Part shown: piece after piece, positions 1 through 6,508 of the stretch
Position numbering within the stretch: the first letter of the stretch is position 1
How the letters are laid out: each line of letters starts with the position of its first letter
IMG/VR virus record: IMGVR_UViG_3300005253_000007
Coordinates: 1-29,147 of that record
Length of the DNA: 29,147 bases
Origin: a virus
Strand: one strand, 5' to 3'
The notes under the pieces: generated by a model
The model's database searches: none
What the model saw: only the letters and a program-made list of their open reading frames with translations
What the model was told of the DNA's origin: nothing
Made by a program: the position numbers and the translations under genes

Positions 1-121
1 AAAGGACAACTTGGATTAGAACCAACATTTGATTTATATATAAAACATCTTTGCGATATATTTGATGAAGTTAAAAAAGTTCTAAGAGATAATGGAACTT
101 GTTGGGTGAATCTTGGTGATA
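1..121. repeat. Terminal direct repeat (circle junction), left copy
   Basis: Bases 1-121 are identical to 29027-29147. A methyltransferase reading frame runs through the repeat in the same phase at both ends, so the repeat is most simply the overlap of a circular molecule. Removing one copy leaves 29026 bases. A true terminal redundancy of a linear genome is the less likely alternative. Confidence 0.95.
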
Positions 122-819
122 ATTATATTGGGGGAGGGGGAGGGAATTATGGTTCTGGTATAAGTTCAAAACAGGGTGATAGTCATGAAACAAATATGAA
201 AAATAGACCAGAATTTATTAAAGCAAATAAAATACAAAGTAAATCTCTTACAATGATTCCTTTTCGCTTTGCTATAGAGATGGTTAATCGTGGGTGGATT
301 TTAAGAAATACAATTATTTGGCACAAGCCGAGTTGTATGCCAAGTTCAGTTAAAGATAGATTCACAGTAGATTTTGAATATCTTTTTTTCTTTAGTAAGA
401 AAAAGAAATATTATTTTGAACAACAATTAGATAAAACAATAACAAAAGATAATACTATAAGAGATCGTGACACAACAAAATTAAATAATACTCCAGGAAG
501 AACAAGGATGGGTGGACTTAATATAAATGATTATGATTTGAAAAACAAAAGAACAGTATGGACAATAAACCCGAAACCATTCAAAGAAGCACACTTTGCA
601 GTTTATCCAGAAGAACTTTGTGAAACTCCAGTTAAAGCAGGTTGTCCTGAAGGAGGAATAGTCCTTGATCCTTTCTTTGGTTCAGGAACAACAGGGTTAG
701 TTGCATTAAAACAAAATAAGAAATTTATTGGAATTGAATTGAATAAGAAATATATTGAGATTGCAAATAAAAGATTACTTCCACATTTGGAACAAACTAA
801 ATTAACTAAAAATGTTTAA
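1..819 (+). CDS. DNA methyltransferase, C-terminal part (continues from 28721 across the circle junction)
   Basis: This is the 3' part of a 374-residue beta-class amino-methyltransferase (m4C or m6A, N4/N6 MTase family). It begins in frame at base 1 as residue 103. A GTG at 106 is an internal valine codon, not a start. The SAM-binding motif I lies near the C terminus (LDPFFGSGTTG, residues about 324-334) and is followed by FIGIELNKKYIEIA. The catalytic SPPYW motif is in the N-terminal part at 28721. That order, catalytic motif before SAM motif, defines the beta class. A glycine run IGGGGG is coded by G-rich sequence at 129-143. The protein probably modifies the viral genome against host restriction. 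No matching endonuclease of a restriction-modification pair was identified next to it. Confidence 0.93.
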   Translation, partial: KGQLGLEPTFDLYIKHLCDIFDEVKKVLRDNGTCWVNLGDNYIGGGGGNYGSGISSKQGDSHETNMKNRPEFIKANKIQSKSLTMIPFRFAIEMVNRGWILRNTIIWHKPSCMPSSVKDRFTVDFEYLFFFSKKKKYYFEQQLDKTITKDNTIRDRDTTKLNNTPGRTRMGGLNINDYDLKNKRTVWTINPKPFKEAHFAVYPEELCETPVKAGCPEGGIVLDPFFGSGTTGLVALKQNKKFIGIELNKKYIEIANKRLLPHLEQTKLTKNV

Positions 820-844
820 ATGACTTTAAAAACATTAACCTAAA

Positions 845-1000
845 ATGGATAGAAAAAGAACTTTCTTTAGATTTTGTAAGAAATGTGAAGATAAATTTAC
901 TCCAACAGGAAGATTCAATTTTATGTGTGAAGATTGCCACGAAAATAAATACAAGTATATTTGTGACAAAAACAGGAAAAAATCGAAAATCAAAGAGTAG
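845..1000 (+). CDS. Small zinc-ribbon protein (51 aa)
   Basis: This 51-residue protein has two CxxC knuckles (C11-C14 and C28-C31), with a further C40, between basic segments. It is too short for most gene callers. It lies 25 bases after the methyltransferase on the same strand and is the last gene of the plus-strand block. The spacing of the cysteines fits a treble-clef or zinc-ribbon fold. Its role is unknown, and nucleic-acid binding is an inference from the zinc knuckles and the KNRKKSKIK tail. Confidence 0.7.
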   Translation: MDRKRTFFRFCKKCEDKFTPTGRFNFMCEDCHENKYKYICDKNRKKSKIKE

Positions 1001-1009
1001 AAACGTCAA

Positions 1010-1063
1010 TTTGAGCTATTTCTAGATTATTCTAGCTTTATCACTGCTTTTTTGTTCGTGATT
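1010..1063. terminator. Convergent terminator region with two small inverted repeats
   Basis: Plus-strand genes end at 1000 and minus-strand genes end at 1041, so transcription converges here. AGCTA at 1014-1018 pairs with TAGCT at 1033-1037. ATCAC at 1040-1044 pairs with GTGAT at 1058-1062 around a T-rich loop. The T run (1048-1053) fits archaeal termination on the plus strand. Confidence 0.4.
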
Positions 1064-1154
1064 CTCCTAAAAAATATAAATAAAGTTCAAACCAAAATAT
1101 CCCAATTATAAGTATAAAGAAACCTACCCCTATTAATCTTAATATTATCTCCAT
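1041..1154 (-). CDS. Single-pass membrane peptide (37 aa)
   Basis: Translation from the ATG at 1154 gives a 37-residue peptide with one hydrophobic helix (LIGVGFFILIIGIFWF) and a short charged tail ESRTKKQ. A GGAAAG ribosome site lies a few bases upstream. An in-frame start further upstream would overlap the preceding gene, so the shorter form is preferred. It is the last gene of the minus-strand DNA-metabolism operon. Function not recognised. Confidence 0.5.
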   Translation of the reverse strand: MEIILRLIGVGFFILIIGIFWFELYLYFLGESRTKKQ

Positions 1155-1173
1155 CTTTATCTTTCCTGCACAA

Positions 1174-1452
1174 CTAAGGTGCAGTTTTTCCTCCAACAAA
1201 TTCTGCTGTTCCAATATGACTTTCAATACAAATTCTGTCAAAATCACATATAGTTATAAATTTATTCCAACTTGGAGGATTCCCATGCAATCCCTGTAAT
1301 ATCAGAATTGCTTTACCTCTTCTTTGACATAAAAATAATCCTCTCTTATATCTCATTGCTCTTGATTTACCATTATAGTTATGTTCATATTCAAAGTAGA
1401 TAACATCCCCTTCCCTTAATTCATTAATATTTGCTTGTCTTAATTTTACCAT
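1174..1452 (-). CDS. Hypothetical protein (92 aa)
   Basis: This is a soluble 92-residue protein with a beta-rich pattern (GDVIYFEYEH, RGLFLCQRR, KAILILQGLHG). The start follows directly on the C5-like methylase stop at 1455, so the genes are translationally coupled. I recognise no family. Its conserved position behind three DNA-modifying genes suggests an accessory to DNA modification, but the sequence itself does not show this. Confidence 0.7.
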   Translation of the reverse strand: MVKLRQANINELREGDVIYFEYEHNYNGKSRAMRYKRGLFLCQRRGKAILILQGLHGNPPSWNKFITICDFDRICIESHIGTAEFVGGKTAP

Positions 1453-1454
1453 TT

Positions 1455-2105
1455 TTATCTATTGTGAACCTTTATGGTTCCTATTTGCTTTTTTAATTCT
1501 GATTGATTTCCCCATTGTTCTGCCATAGCTTTTGCAATTCCTGAAAAAGTCTTGCTTTTCTTTTTAGCATCCCAATTCGCAGTAAATTTTGAATGTTTCC
1601 ATCCTTTATTACAAATATAATATTCTGGATTTATTTCTCTGGATAATGTATTTGTTGATTGAAGCTTTGGCAAATCTTTAATCCATAATAAAGTTGTCTT
1701 CTGTGATTTATGTCCAAAATAAAAAGGTTGAATTATTTGTGTTTCTTTTGGCATTTTAAAAACTTTATGAGGAACAGGATTTTCAATAACAATTCTTGGA
1801 ATATTAGCATTAAGCAATGTCATAAAAAACTCTTTTGTTTTCAATCCTTTTTCATATCTTTCTTTATTCAATTCTCCTTTTGGAAAAAGCCATCTTGTTC
1901 CTGCTCTTGAAATATAAGTACAAGGAGGAAATGCAATCATTAAATCCCAACCTTCATCTAAGTGTTTTAAAACATCTCCTTTAATATGCCATTCAGGATG
2001 CCCTCCACTACAATCTAAAATATCACAAGAATATGTTTCGTGTCCTAACTTTCTAAATGCTTTACAAACTTCTTGACTTTCTTCACAGGCAATTAATATT
2101 TTCAT
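1455..2105 (-). CDS. C5-cytosine methyltransferase-like protein (phage-type, 216 aa)
   Basis: This is a compact relative of the DNA (cytosine-5) methyltransferases found in phages. The N terminus MKILIACEESQEVCKAF matches the SAM-binding motif I region. FPPCTY carries the catalytic PPC with C62, and VIENPVP (E108) corresponds to motif VI. At 216 residues it is much shorter than restriction-type C5 enzymes and lacks a clear target-recognition region. It follows the Dam-like gene with one base between them, so the two are probably translated together. The expected product is 5-methylcytosine or a related modification protecting viral DNA. Activity is not proven by the motifs alone. Confidence 0.82.
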   Translation of the reverse strand: MKILIACEESQEVCKAFRKLGHETYSCDILDCSGGHPEWHIKGDVLKHLDEGWDLMIAFPPCTYISRAGTRWLFPKGELNKERYEKGLKTKEFFMTLLNANIPRIVIENPVPHKVFKMPKETQIIQPFYFGHKSQKTTLLWIKDLPKLQSTNTLSREINPEYYICNKGWKHSKFTANWDAKKKSKTFSGIAKAMAEQWGNQSELKKQIGTIKVHNR

Positions 2106-2106
2106 T

Positions 2107-2475
2107 TTATCTTTTACGCACCTCTTTAGTTCCTAAAATACAGAGCATTGAAGGAAAGGTTGCTGTATTTTTTTGCCCTGCAAACTTTATCCTTCCACTA
2201 AAAAATAAGATCCTTGCTTTTGATTCTAAAAGCCTTGCATAATATTTTGTTGAAGTATCTGCCTTTAACAACATAACAATAGTTTTCCCTTTTTTACTTT
2301 CTTCTATTGCTTTCTCAACCCAAGGAAGAGGATTTGAATAAGGAGGATTCACGTAAGTTTTCATTTCCCATCTAATATTTAACCCATCAAAAACTGCATT
2401 AATTGGACATGGATCAAACCAATTTTCAAAGACTTTCATTAACCAATTAGGTGTTCCATAATTATCATTAGCCAT
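2107..2475 (-). CDS. Phage-type DNA N6-adenine methyltransferase (Dam family, 122 aa)
   Basis: The sequence matches the phage Dam family. TPNWLMK and the conserved FDPCP segment come first, then the catalytic motif NPPYSN (N43-N48), then PWVEKAIEESKKGKTIVML, and a C-terminal strand carrying GRIKFAG. The family methylates adenine N6. At about 122 residues it is near the lower end of family length but has all the core motifs I can name. It lies between the topoisomerase-like gene and the C5-like methylase in one tightly packed operon. The likely role is protection against host restriction or timing of replication. Confidence 0.88.
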   Translation of the reverse strand: MANDNYGTPNWLMKVFENWFDPCPINAVFDGLNIRWEMKTYVNPPYSNPLPWVEKAIEESKKGKTIVMLLKADTSTKYYARLLESKARILFFSGRIKFAGQKNTATFPSMLCILGTKEVRKR

Positions 2476-2481
2476 TTTATT

Positions 2482-3396
2482 TTATATTTGAATCATTTCC
2501 TTTAATTTTATTATATCTGCTTTCTCTTTTTTTATTTGTTTATTGAATAAATTCATATCAATTAATATCTCAACGTTTTCCCTAACAAGTTTATGCAATG
2601 TTTCTGGGTTTAAGGCATCAACTTCCCATGATACTTTTCCATATTTTTCAATATATCCTGTTGATCTTGGGTCTTTAACTTTTGCAGGATTTGGAGGAGG
2701 ATTAAACTGTTTGATTTGTTTCATAGTTAATCCAATTGGTCTAACTTGAAAAGCAGGATTACTTTCATCATCATCTCCAACAAAATCAACAGCATCTCCA
2801 ATTAAAAATTCACAACTTCTCTGATGAATATCTCTAATCATGTCAAGACCTGAAGGATCATGATCTCCAAGATAAAGAACAACAACTTTTTTTCCTTCAT
2901 TAATTTTATTAGAAAATCTTCTATAAGCATCATACATTGCAGAAGTAGAAGAGTAACCTTTGTTTACAATCAATTTTATATGATAATGTTCAGTAATTCT
3001 TTTTAGAACACCAGATAAAGCATCTTTTTCTACCCACAATTCAACATGAACTTTCTGTCCATCTTGTCTATCTAATCTATATTGATTGATTGTATCGTTA
3101 ATTGCATCTTCAATATCATCTACAGAATAAGGAATATATGGAACCCTATTTCTATCTTCTATCGCAGACCAATCAACAACCCCCCCCATTCTTCCTTTTG
3201 TTAAGAGTGTACTTAGTTTTGCATATTCTTTTGTTAGATTTGGAACTATATCTCTTGAAACAAGTTGATAAAATAATTGCCTCAAAGTTAATTTATACCC
3301 TTCCATAGAATATTCATCGATAATCTCATTTATTGTTTCTAATAATTCTTTGTTCTTCTGATTCATATGTAATCCATCCCTAAACCTTTGTTTCAT
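2482..3396 (-). CDS. Topoisomerase VI subunit A / Spo11-like protein (304 aa)
   Basis: The protein has the two-domain plan of topoisomerase VI A/Spo11. The N-terminal winged-helix segment LTLRQLFYQLVSRD carries a candidate catalytic tyrosine, Y43. A Toprim domain follows, with E123 (LWVEKDAL) and the DxD metal motif in YLGDHDPSGLDM (D178, D180, D185). Cellular subunit A is about 360-390 residues. No subunit B (GHKL ATPase) gene is seen anywhere on the circle. The start at 3396 overlaps the nuclease stop (ATGA). It could nick, cleave or relax viral DNA, alone or with a host partner. Eight consecutive C bases on the plus strand (3180-3187) lie within the coding region at Gly-Gly-Val. Confidence 0.85.
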   Translation of the reverse strand: MKQRFRDGLHMNQKNKELLETINEIIDEYSMEGYKLTLRQLFYQLVSRDIVPNLTKEYAKLSTLLTKGRMGGVVDWSAIEDRNRVPYIPYSVDDIEDAINDTINQYRLDRQDGQKVHVELWVEKDALSGVLKRITEHYHIKLIVNKGYSSTSAMYDAYRRFSNKINEGKKVVVLYLGDHDPSGLDMIRDIHQRSCEFLIGDAVDFVGDDDESNPAFQVRPIGLTMKQIKQFNPPPNPAKVKDPRSTGYIEKYGKVSWEVDALNPETLHKLVRENVEILIDMNLFNKQIKKEKADIIKLKEMIQI

Positions 3397-3989
3397 TTTT
3401 TAACTTTCCCTTGATTTAATTTTTCAACATATTCTGATGGAAGCTTATTAATATCTTCTTTAGAAATTTGTTTTTTGAAATAATCCATAGTCTTTTGTTG
3501 TTTTGGAGTTAATGGTTTTTGGTCTCGTAGAACTTGAAAAGCATATTGCTGATACATTCTATCTGTAGGTAATAACCAACCATTCTCAAAAAATAATCTC
3601 CATAGACATTTTTCTCTACTTTCTGTGTTCCGTTTATTTCTATCCAAAATTTCAAGTAATTCTGGATTTAATCTTAAAATTTTAATTTGTGGTCTAATGT
3701 AAACCTTATCTTTAAAATCTTTATTAGGAATCAAAATTATCTCATCTTCTTTATTTGTTATTACAAAATCAGCATTTTTTTGATTATCTTCTAATGATGG
3801 TTTTACATTATTTCCAACAAATTTTGCTTCAATAAAAAATTCTTCTCCTTTAATATTTATACATTTAAAATCATAAGGAGAAAGTGATGTATCATGAGAA
3901 AGCCAAACAACCTTACTAAACCTTTTTTTAAGAAAATCATAAACTTGTCTTTCAAATTCTCTCCCTATTAGAACAGCATTACTTTGCAT
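3393..3989 (-). CDS. PD-(D/E)XK nuclease-like protein (198 aa)
   Basis: The N-terminal half looks like a PD-(D/E)XK nuclease fold. A helix (GREFERQVYDFLKKRF) is followed by SPYDF, giving the metal-binding Asp, then a strand pair ending in EEFFIEAKF, which supplies the E-x-K. Holliday-junction resolvases and restriction-like nucleases share this layout. The C-terminal 90 residues are helical and basic. The gene overlaps the topoisomerase VI A-like gene by four bases and the AbrB-like gene by 11 bases, so the three are coexpressed. Junction resolution or end processing during replication is plausible, and a restriction-like role cannot be excluded. Confidence 0.68.
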   Translation of the reverse strand: MQSNAVLIGREFERQVYDFLKKRFSKVVWLSHDTSLSPYDFKCINIKGEEFFIEAKFVGNNVKPSLEDNQKNADFVITNKEDEIILIPNKDFKDKVYIRPQIKILRLNPELLEILDRNKRNTESREKCLWRLFFENGWLLPTDRMYQQYAFQVLRDQKPLTPKQQKTMDYFKKQISKEDINKLPSEYVEKLNQGKVKK

Positions 3990-4116
3990 CTTTAACCTCT
4001 ACCTTTTTTATTTCCACAAAATCATTATCTTTTAATGTTTTATCTTCTTTAGGAATAGTTACTCTCCTCTGTTTATTTTTATCCTCTCTAACTCTTGAAA
4101 TTATCTTCCTAACCAT
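3979..4116 (-). CDS. AbrB/SpoVT-like DNA-binding protein (45 aa)
   Basis: This 45-residue protein resembles a swapped-hairpin AbrB domain: basic N terminus MVRKIISRV, then KNKQRRVTIPKED, then LKDNDFVEIKKVE. It is the first gene of the nuclease, topoisomerase-like and methylase operon. A TATA-like TTTAAAAG about 26 bases upstream of the ATG implies a leaderless message. A GGATA-TT-TATCC inverted repeat sits between that box and the start, so autoregulation is likely. Too short for most gene finders. Confidence 0.68.
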   Translation of the reverse strand: MVRKIISRVREDKNKQRRVTIPKEDKTLKDNDFVEIKKVEVKDAK

Positions 4117-4147
4117 AGGATATATAGGATATTTATCCTTTTAAATG
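4117..4147 (-). promoter_or_regulatory. Leaderless promoter with operator-like inverted repeat
   Basis: On the minus strand a TATA-like box (about 4139-4146) is centred about 26 bases before the ATG at 4116. GGATA (4127-4131) and TATCC (4134-4138) form a perfect inverted repeat with a two-base spacer, in the region where polymerase would load. It is a likely binding site for a small dimeric regulator such as the AbrB-like protein it precedes. Confidence 0.5.
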
Positions 4148-4218
4148 TATTGTTTAAAAGTTCAGAAAACCCTACACCTAAAAAAAGAAAGAAAAATAAA
4201 AAATAAAAAGTTTAGAAA

Positions 4219-4542
4219 TTACTTTGTTGCTTCTAAAATTGTCTTTAACTTTCCAAGTTTTTTCATATATGTTTGGATTAATTCTATTATCAAATCTAAA
4301 TCTGGCGTAAAATCTATGCTAATGTAACCTAATTCTTTTCCACTTATTGAATCGATCATATTTCCATTAACTTTAATAGTTTCATCATCTAGTTCAATAT
4401 CATCAATATCATAAGAAACATTTGGGTATAGATAACTTGTAGAATCTTCTTCACCACACTGTTCTATATCTCTTTTTTTAGCTTCTTCTTTTGTCGCTTC
4501 AATAGTTTTTCTATCCAAATTAAGATATATTTCTTCACTCAT
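4219..4542 (-). CDS. Hypothetical acidic protein (107 aa)
   Basis: This is a soluble acidic 107-residue protein (DIDDIELDDETIKVNG, then FTPDLDLIIELIQTYMKKL). A strong ribosome site AAAGGAGG lies ahead of the ATG. It stands alone on the minus strand, with about 230 bases of non-coding sequence upstream and a T-rich run on the minus strand downstream (about 4180-4215) that may terminate transcription. The fold may be a beta sheet followed by a terminal helix. I recognise no family. Confidence 0.65.
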   Translation of the reverse strand: MSEEIYLNLDRKTIEATKEEAKKRDIEQCGEEDSTSYLYPNVSYDIDDIELDDETIKVNGNMIDSISGKELGYISIDFTPDLDLIIELIQTYMKKLGKLKTILEATK

Positions 4543-4675
4543 CTTTTTTTTAACCTCCTTTCAATTATCTCTGTCAGCCGAGTTCCGTTTTCACAGAAAT
4601 TATTGCCGACTATGAAATTTTAGTTAAAATATATAAGAATTATTTATTTAAAAATGTTTGTTTAGAATTATACGA

Positions 4676-4738
4676 CCTCAGAGAGGGTGTGGATCTCTGG
4701 GGAAAAAGAGGGGTGATCTTCATCTTTGGGTGGATGAA
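4676..4738. other. GC-rich double-hairpin element in the 4543-4775 intergenic region
   Basis: Two adjacent inverted repeats occur in an otherwise very AT-rich gap. CCTCAGAGA (4676-4684) pairs with TCTCTGGGG (4694-4702) over nine positions, one of which is a U-G pair if the RNA is read on the plus strand. TTCATC (4719-4724) pairs with GATGAA (4733-4738). A TATA-like TTTATTTAAAAA near 4645-4653 lies about 26 bases before 4674 on the plus strand. A small structured RNA is possible, but the DNA itself could also be the functional element. The remainder of 4543-4775 holds the leader of the 107-aa gene and no convincing gene. Confidence 0.45.
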
Positions 4739-4740
4739 TA

Positions 4741-4775
4741 TAAAATAAAAATACAAAAAATTAATAACTTAGAAT
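4741..4775 (-). terminator. T-rich terminator of the virion operon
   Basis: Read on the minus strand, the bases just after the stop at 4776 contain repeated T runs (complement of AATAAAAATACAAAAAATTAA). This is the expected form of an archaeal intrinsic terminator at the end of the long virion block. Confidence 0.4.
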
Positions 4776-4895
4776 CTATCTTTTCTTCCTTCTTACTGTT
4801 CTTCTAGCTGCTTTTCTACCAGCTCTCCTTGCAACTCGTTTAACTTTTCTCTTCACTCTTCTTACAGCTTTTTTGACTCTTCTTCCGTTTACCAT
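4776..4895 (-). CDS. Protamine-like Lys/Arg-rich protein (39 aa)
   Basis: From the ATG at 4895, with GGAGG directly upstream, the product has 39 residues and almost nothing but Lys, Arg, Ala and Val (VKKAVRRVKRKVKRVARRAG and onward to a terminal RRKKR). No acidic residue is present. An upstream in-frame ATG at 4973 would add 26 residues that overlap the preceding gene, and it has no such ribosome site. The composition resembles protamines and the small core peptide mu (X) of adenoviruses. It is the last gene of the virion block, so it probably condenses packaged DNA. Homology to those proteins is not implied. Confidence 0.72.
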   Translation of the reverse strand: MVNGRRVKKAVRRVKRKVKRVARRAGRKAARRTVRRKKR

Positions 4896-4926
4896 TATGT
4901 TAACCTCCTCGACTATGATTTGTGAT

Positions 4927-5097
4927 TTAAAATATGAAATCCTTCCTATTTTTTTCTTTTCTAATTTTCTCAAGCCTCACTTTTTGATGTCTAGCAATTC
5001 CATCTTGAATAATTTTATTTCTTTCAGGAAAAGATTTCATTCTTAATTTCTTCAACTCTTGTTCAGATAAAACTGCTGTAATTAATTTTCTTGCCAT
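4927..5097 (-). CDS. Small basic helical protein (56 aa)
   Basis: The preferred start at 5097 lies just after the previous stop and gives MARKLITAVLSEQELKKLRM. The rest is charged and helical (ERNKIIQDGIARHQKVRLEKIRKEKNRKD). The first half has an RHH-like pattern (short strand, then SEQELKKL helix). It could be a small DNA-binding virion protein, or a regulator within the basic-protein cluster. Confidence 0.55.
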   Translation of the reverse strand: MARKLITAVLSEQELKKLRMKSFPERNKIIQDGIARHQKVRLEKIRKEKNRKDFIF

Positions 5098-5098
5098 T

Positions 5099-5260
5099 TT
5101 AAACTCTACTAACGGCATCTGCCGTTGCTGATAATAATCCAACTCCCATCAAAGCTGTAACACCACCAATAATAATATCTCCTGTGGCAGTTCTACGTCT
5201 CTTCATTTTCTTTTTCTTCTTAAACTTTAATCTATATGATTTTAGTTTTGGTTCTGCCAT
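5099..5260 (-). CDS. Basic membrane-anchored mini-protein (53 aa)
   Basis: The ATG at 5260 begins MAEPKLKSYRLKF immediately after the previous stop. A strongly basic stretch KKKKKMKRRR is followed by one hydrophobic segment (GDIIIGGVTALMGVGLLSA). An in-frame ATG at 5290 would overlap the upstream gene and is less likely. One face could bind DNA while the helix sits in the virion membrane, which would fit a linker between genome and envelope. Confidence 0.6.
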   Translation of the reverse strand: MAEPKLKSYRLKFKKKKKMKRRRTATGDIIIGGVTALMGVGLLSATADAVSRV

Positions 5261-5261
5261 T

Positions 5262-5471
5262 TTATTTTTTCTTCCTAAAATCTCTTGCAAACTTAAGTGC
5301 TAATGATTTTGTTTTGAATTTTCTTTCTTTGATAATTCCCTTTTTACCAATTAACCAGAATGCATGTCCTTTAATTTTTCCATCTGCACTTCCAGCATCC
5401 AATACTATTGCTACTTTATTACCTTTTTTCCATCTAGATTTCCCTGTTTTTTTCCATTCTTCTGTTGCCAT
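5262..5471 (-). CDS. Small basic protein (69 aa)
   Basis: This 69-residue basic protein starts at 5471, one base after the preceding stop. Beta-like segments NKVAIVLDAGSADGKIKGHAFWLIG are followed by a basic helix LALKFARDFRKKK. It could be a small beta-barrel or DNA-binding protein of the particle. I do not recognise the family. Confidence 0.62.
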   Translation of the reverse strand: MATEEWKKTGKSRWKKGNKVAIVLDAGSADGKIKGHAFWLIGKKGIIKERKFKTKSLALKFARDFRKKK

Positions 5472-5472
5472 T

Positions 5473-5589
5473 TTATTTATGTTTCTTTACTTTGAACATC
5501 CTACCTATTCTTGTTAAGGCTAATCCAACACGACGTCTTTTTCTAGTTCTTCTTACAAAATCTTTTCTTTTTTTAGTAACACTTACCAT
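5473..5589 (-). CDS. Arg/Lys-rich mini-protein (38 aa)
   Basis: A 38-residue very basic peptide: KKRKDFVRRTRKRRRVGLAL, then a short hydrophobic stretch and KVKKHK. Its ATG overlaps the stop of the upstream coiled-coil gene by seven bases, so it is translationally coupled. Together with the genes at 4776, 5099 and 5262 it forms a run of tiny cationic proteins that may compact viral DNA. Confidence 0.6.
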   Translation of the reverse strand: MVSVTKKRKDFVRRTRKRRRVGLALTRIGRMFKVKKHK

Positions 5590-5999
5590 GATTTATTAAA
5601 AGGTTTTGTTCGTTGACCTATTTTTTCCTCCCTTGTTTTTCTAGCCTCTTCTCTCATCTCCTGTGTCCTTTTCATATTCTCTTCCCTTCTAGCTAAATTC
5701 TTTTGAGTGTATTCTGCAAACTTTCCAAAAGCAGATCCTGGAGCAGTTTGATTCTTGTTAAGGTTTCTCAATCTATTTTGAGCCCTCATCTTTTGAATCC
5801 CTGATTTCTCTGCTGCTTCTTTCTTTGCTTGAGCTTTCGCAACCTCTAAAGCATTCTTTCTGAATTCTTCTTGGAAAATCCTTTTCTTTTCAAAATCAAC
5901 TTCCAGTTGCATCCTAGCCAACTCTTCCTTTTCTTGTTGTTTCTTTTGCTGATTTTGCTGAAACTTTTCCTTCAGATTTTCCAGAAGATTCTCAAACAT
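5583..5999 (-). CDS. Coiled-coil protein rich in Gln/Glu/Lys (138 aa)
   Basis: The 138 residues are almost wholly charged and helical, with FQQNQQKKQQEKEELARMQLE giving a coiled coil and a second helical part (EENMKRTQEMREEARKTREEK). There is no hydrophobic segment. The start overlaps the stop of the two-helix protein at 5999 (TAATG). The position between envelope and basic proteins suggests an internal scaffold or virion protein. No family is recognised. Confidence 0.68.
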   Translation of the reverse strand: MFENLLENLKEKFQQNQQKKQQEKEELARMQLEVDFEKKRIFQEEFRKNALEVAKAQAKKEAAEKSGIQKMRAQNRLRNLNKNQTAPGSAFGKFAEYTQKNLARREENMKRTQEMREEARKTREEKIGQRTKPFNKSW

Positions 6000-6508
6000 T
6001 ATCTACTCCTAGTTCCTCTCATTATCTCTCCGAGTGATCCGTTTTTAATAAACACAACTATTGTGAATATTAAAGCTGCCAATGCCCCGAACAATATAAT
6101 CAGAGTAGCTATTGATCTTGTACCACTATCAGTTAAATAACCATCAGGATTGTAAGTATAACTTACATTAACTGTTTCTCCAACTTGATCTGTAGCAGTA
6201 TCGTTTGCTGTTATGAAAATTGTTTTAGATCCACTGATAAGTCCATCACTAATAATCAATCCTGTGAATTGACCTTGACTAGCATTTGTACTATTAGTTA
6301 CTAATCCAACTCCTACCAAATCTCTTCCAGTTGTTGCAACAGAAACATTAACTGCTCCAACAACAACAGATTCATTTGTTAATGTAAAAGTATTTGTTTG
6401 ATTAAAAATAGAATCACTAATACTTGTAAGAAGGACAGCTGCGATAATTACTCCAACAAAGACAGCTATGATTGCTTTTCCATCTGAATTGAAAACATTA
6501 TTTGCCAT
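5999..6508 (-). CDS. Two-helix membrane virion protein with a long external loop (169 aa)
   Basis: One hydrophobic helix lies near residues 12-30 (IIAVFVGVIIAAVLLTSI) and a second near 135-155 (ATLIILFGALAALIFTIVVF). Between them is a threonine- and valine-rich loop of about 105 residues with several N-x-S/T sites, beginning near TFTLTNESVVV. The C terminus is basic (RGTRSR). This is the topology of the small capsid proteins of spindle-shaped viruses, with an enlarged loop. It has the same 18-base promoter element as the 72-residue capsid candidate and a TTTGAGGAG ribosome site, and it heads the unit of coiled-coil and basic proteins. A second capsid or envelope protein is likely. Confidence 0.68.
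   Translation of the reverse strand: MANNVFNSDGKAIIAVFVGVIIAAVLLTSISDSIFNQTNTFTLTNESVVVGAVNVSVATTGRDLVGVGLVTNSTNASQGQFTGLIISDGLISGSKTIFITANDTATDQVGETVNVSYTYNPDGYLTDSGTRSIATLIILFGALAALIFTIVVFIKNGSLGEIMRGTRSR

Noticed and set aside
106-819. A methylase gene starting at the GTG at 106.
   Set aside because: The frame is open upstream to base 1 and continues in the same phase from 28721 at the other end, where the catalytic SPPYW motif and a proper ATG are found.
806-1009. A minus-strand frame opposite the 845-1000 gene.
   Set aside because: The plus-strand frame has two CxxC knuckles and fits the direction of the operon. The minus-strand frame is a hydrophobic antisense product.
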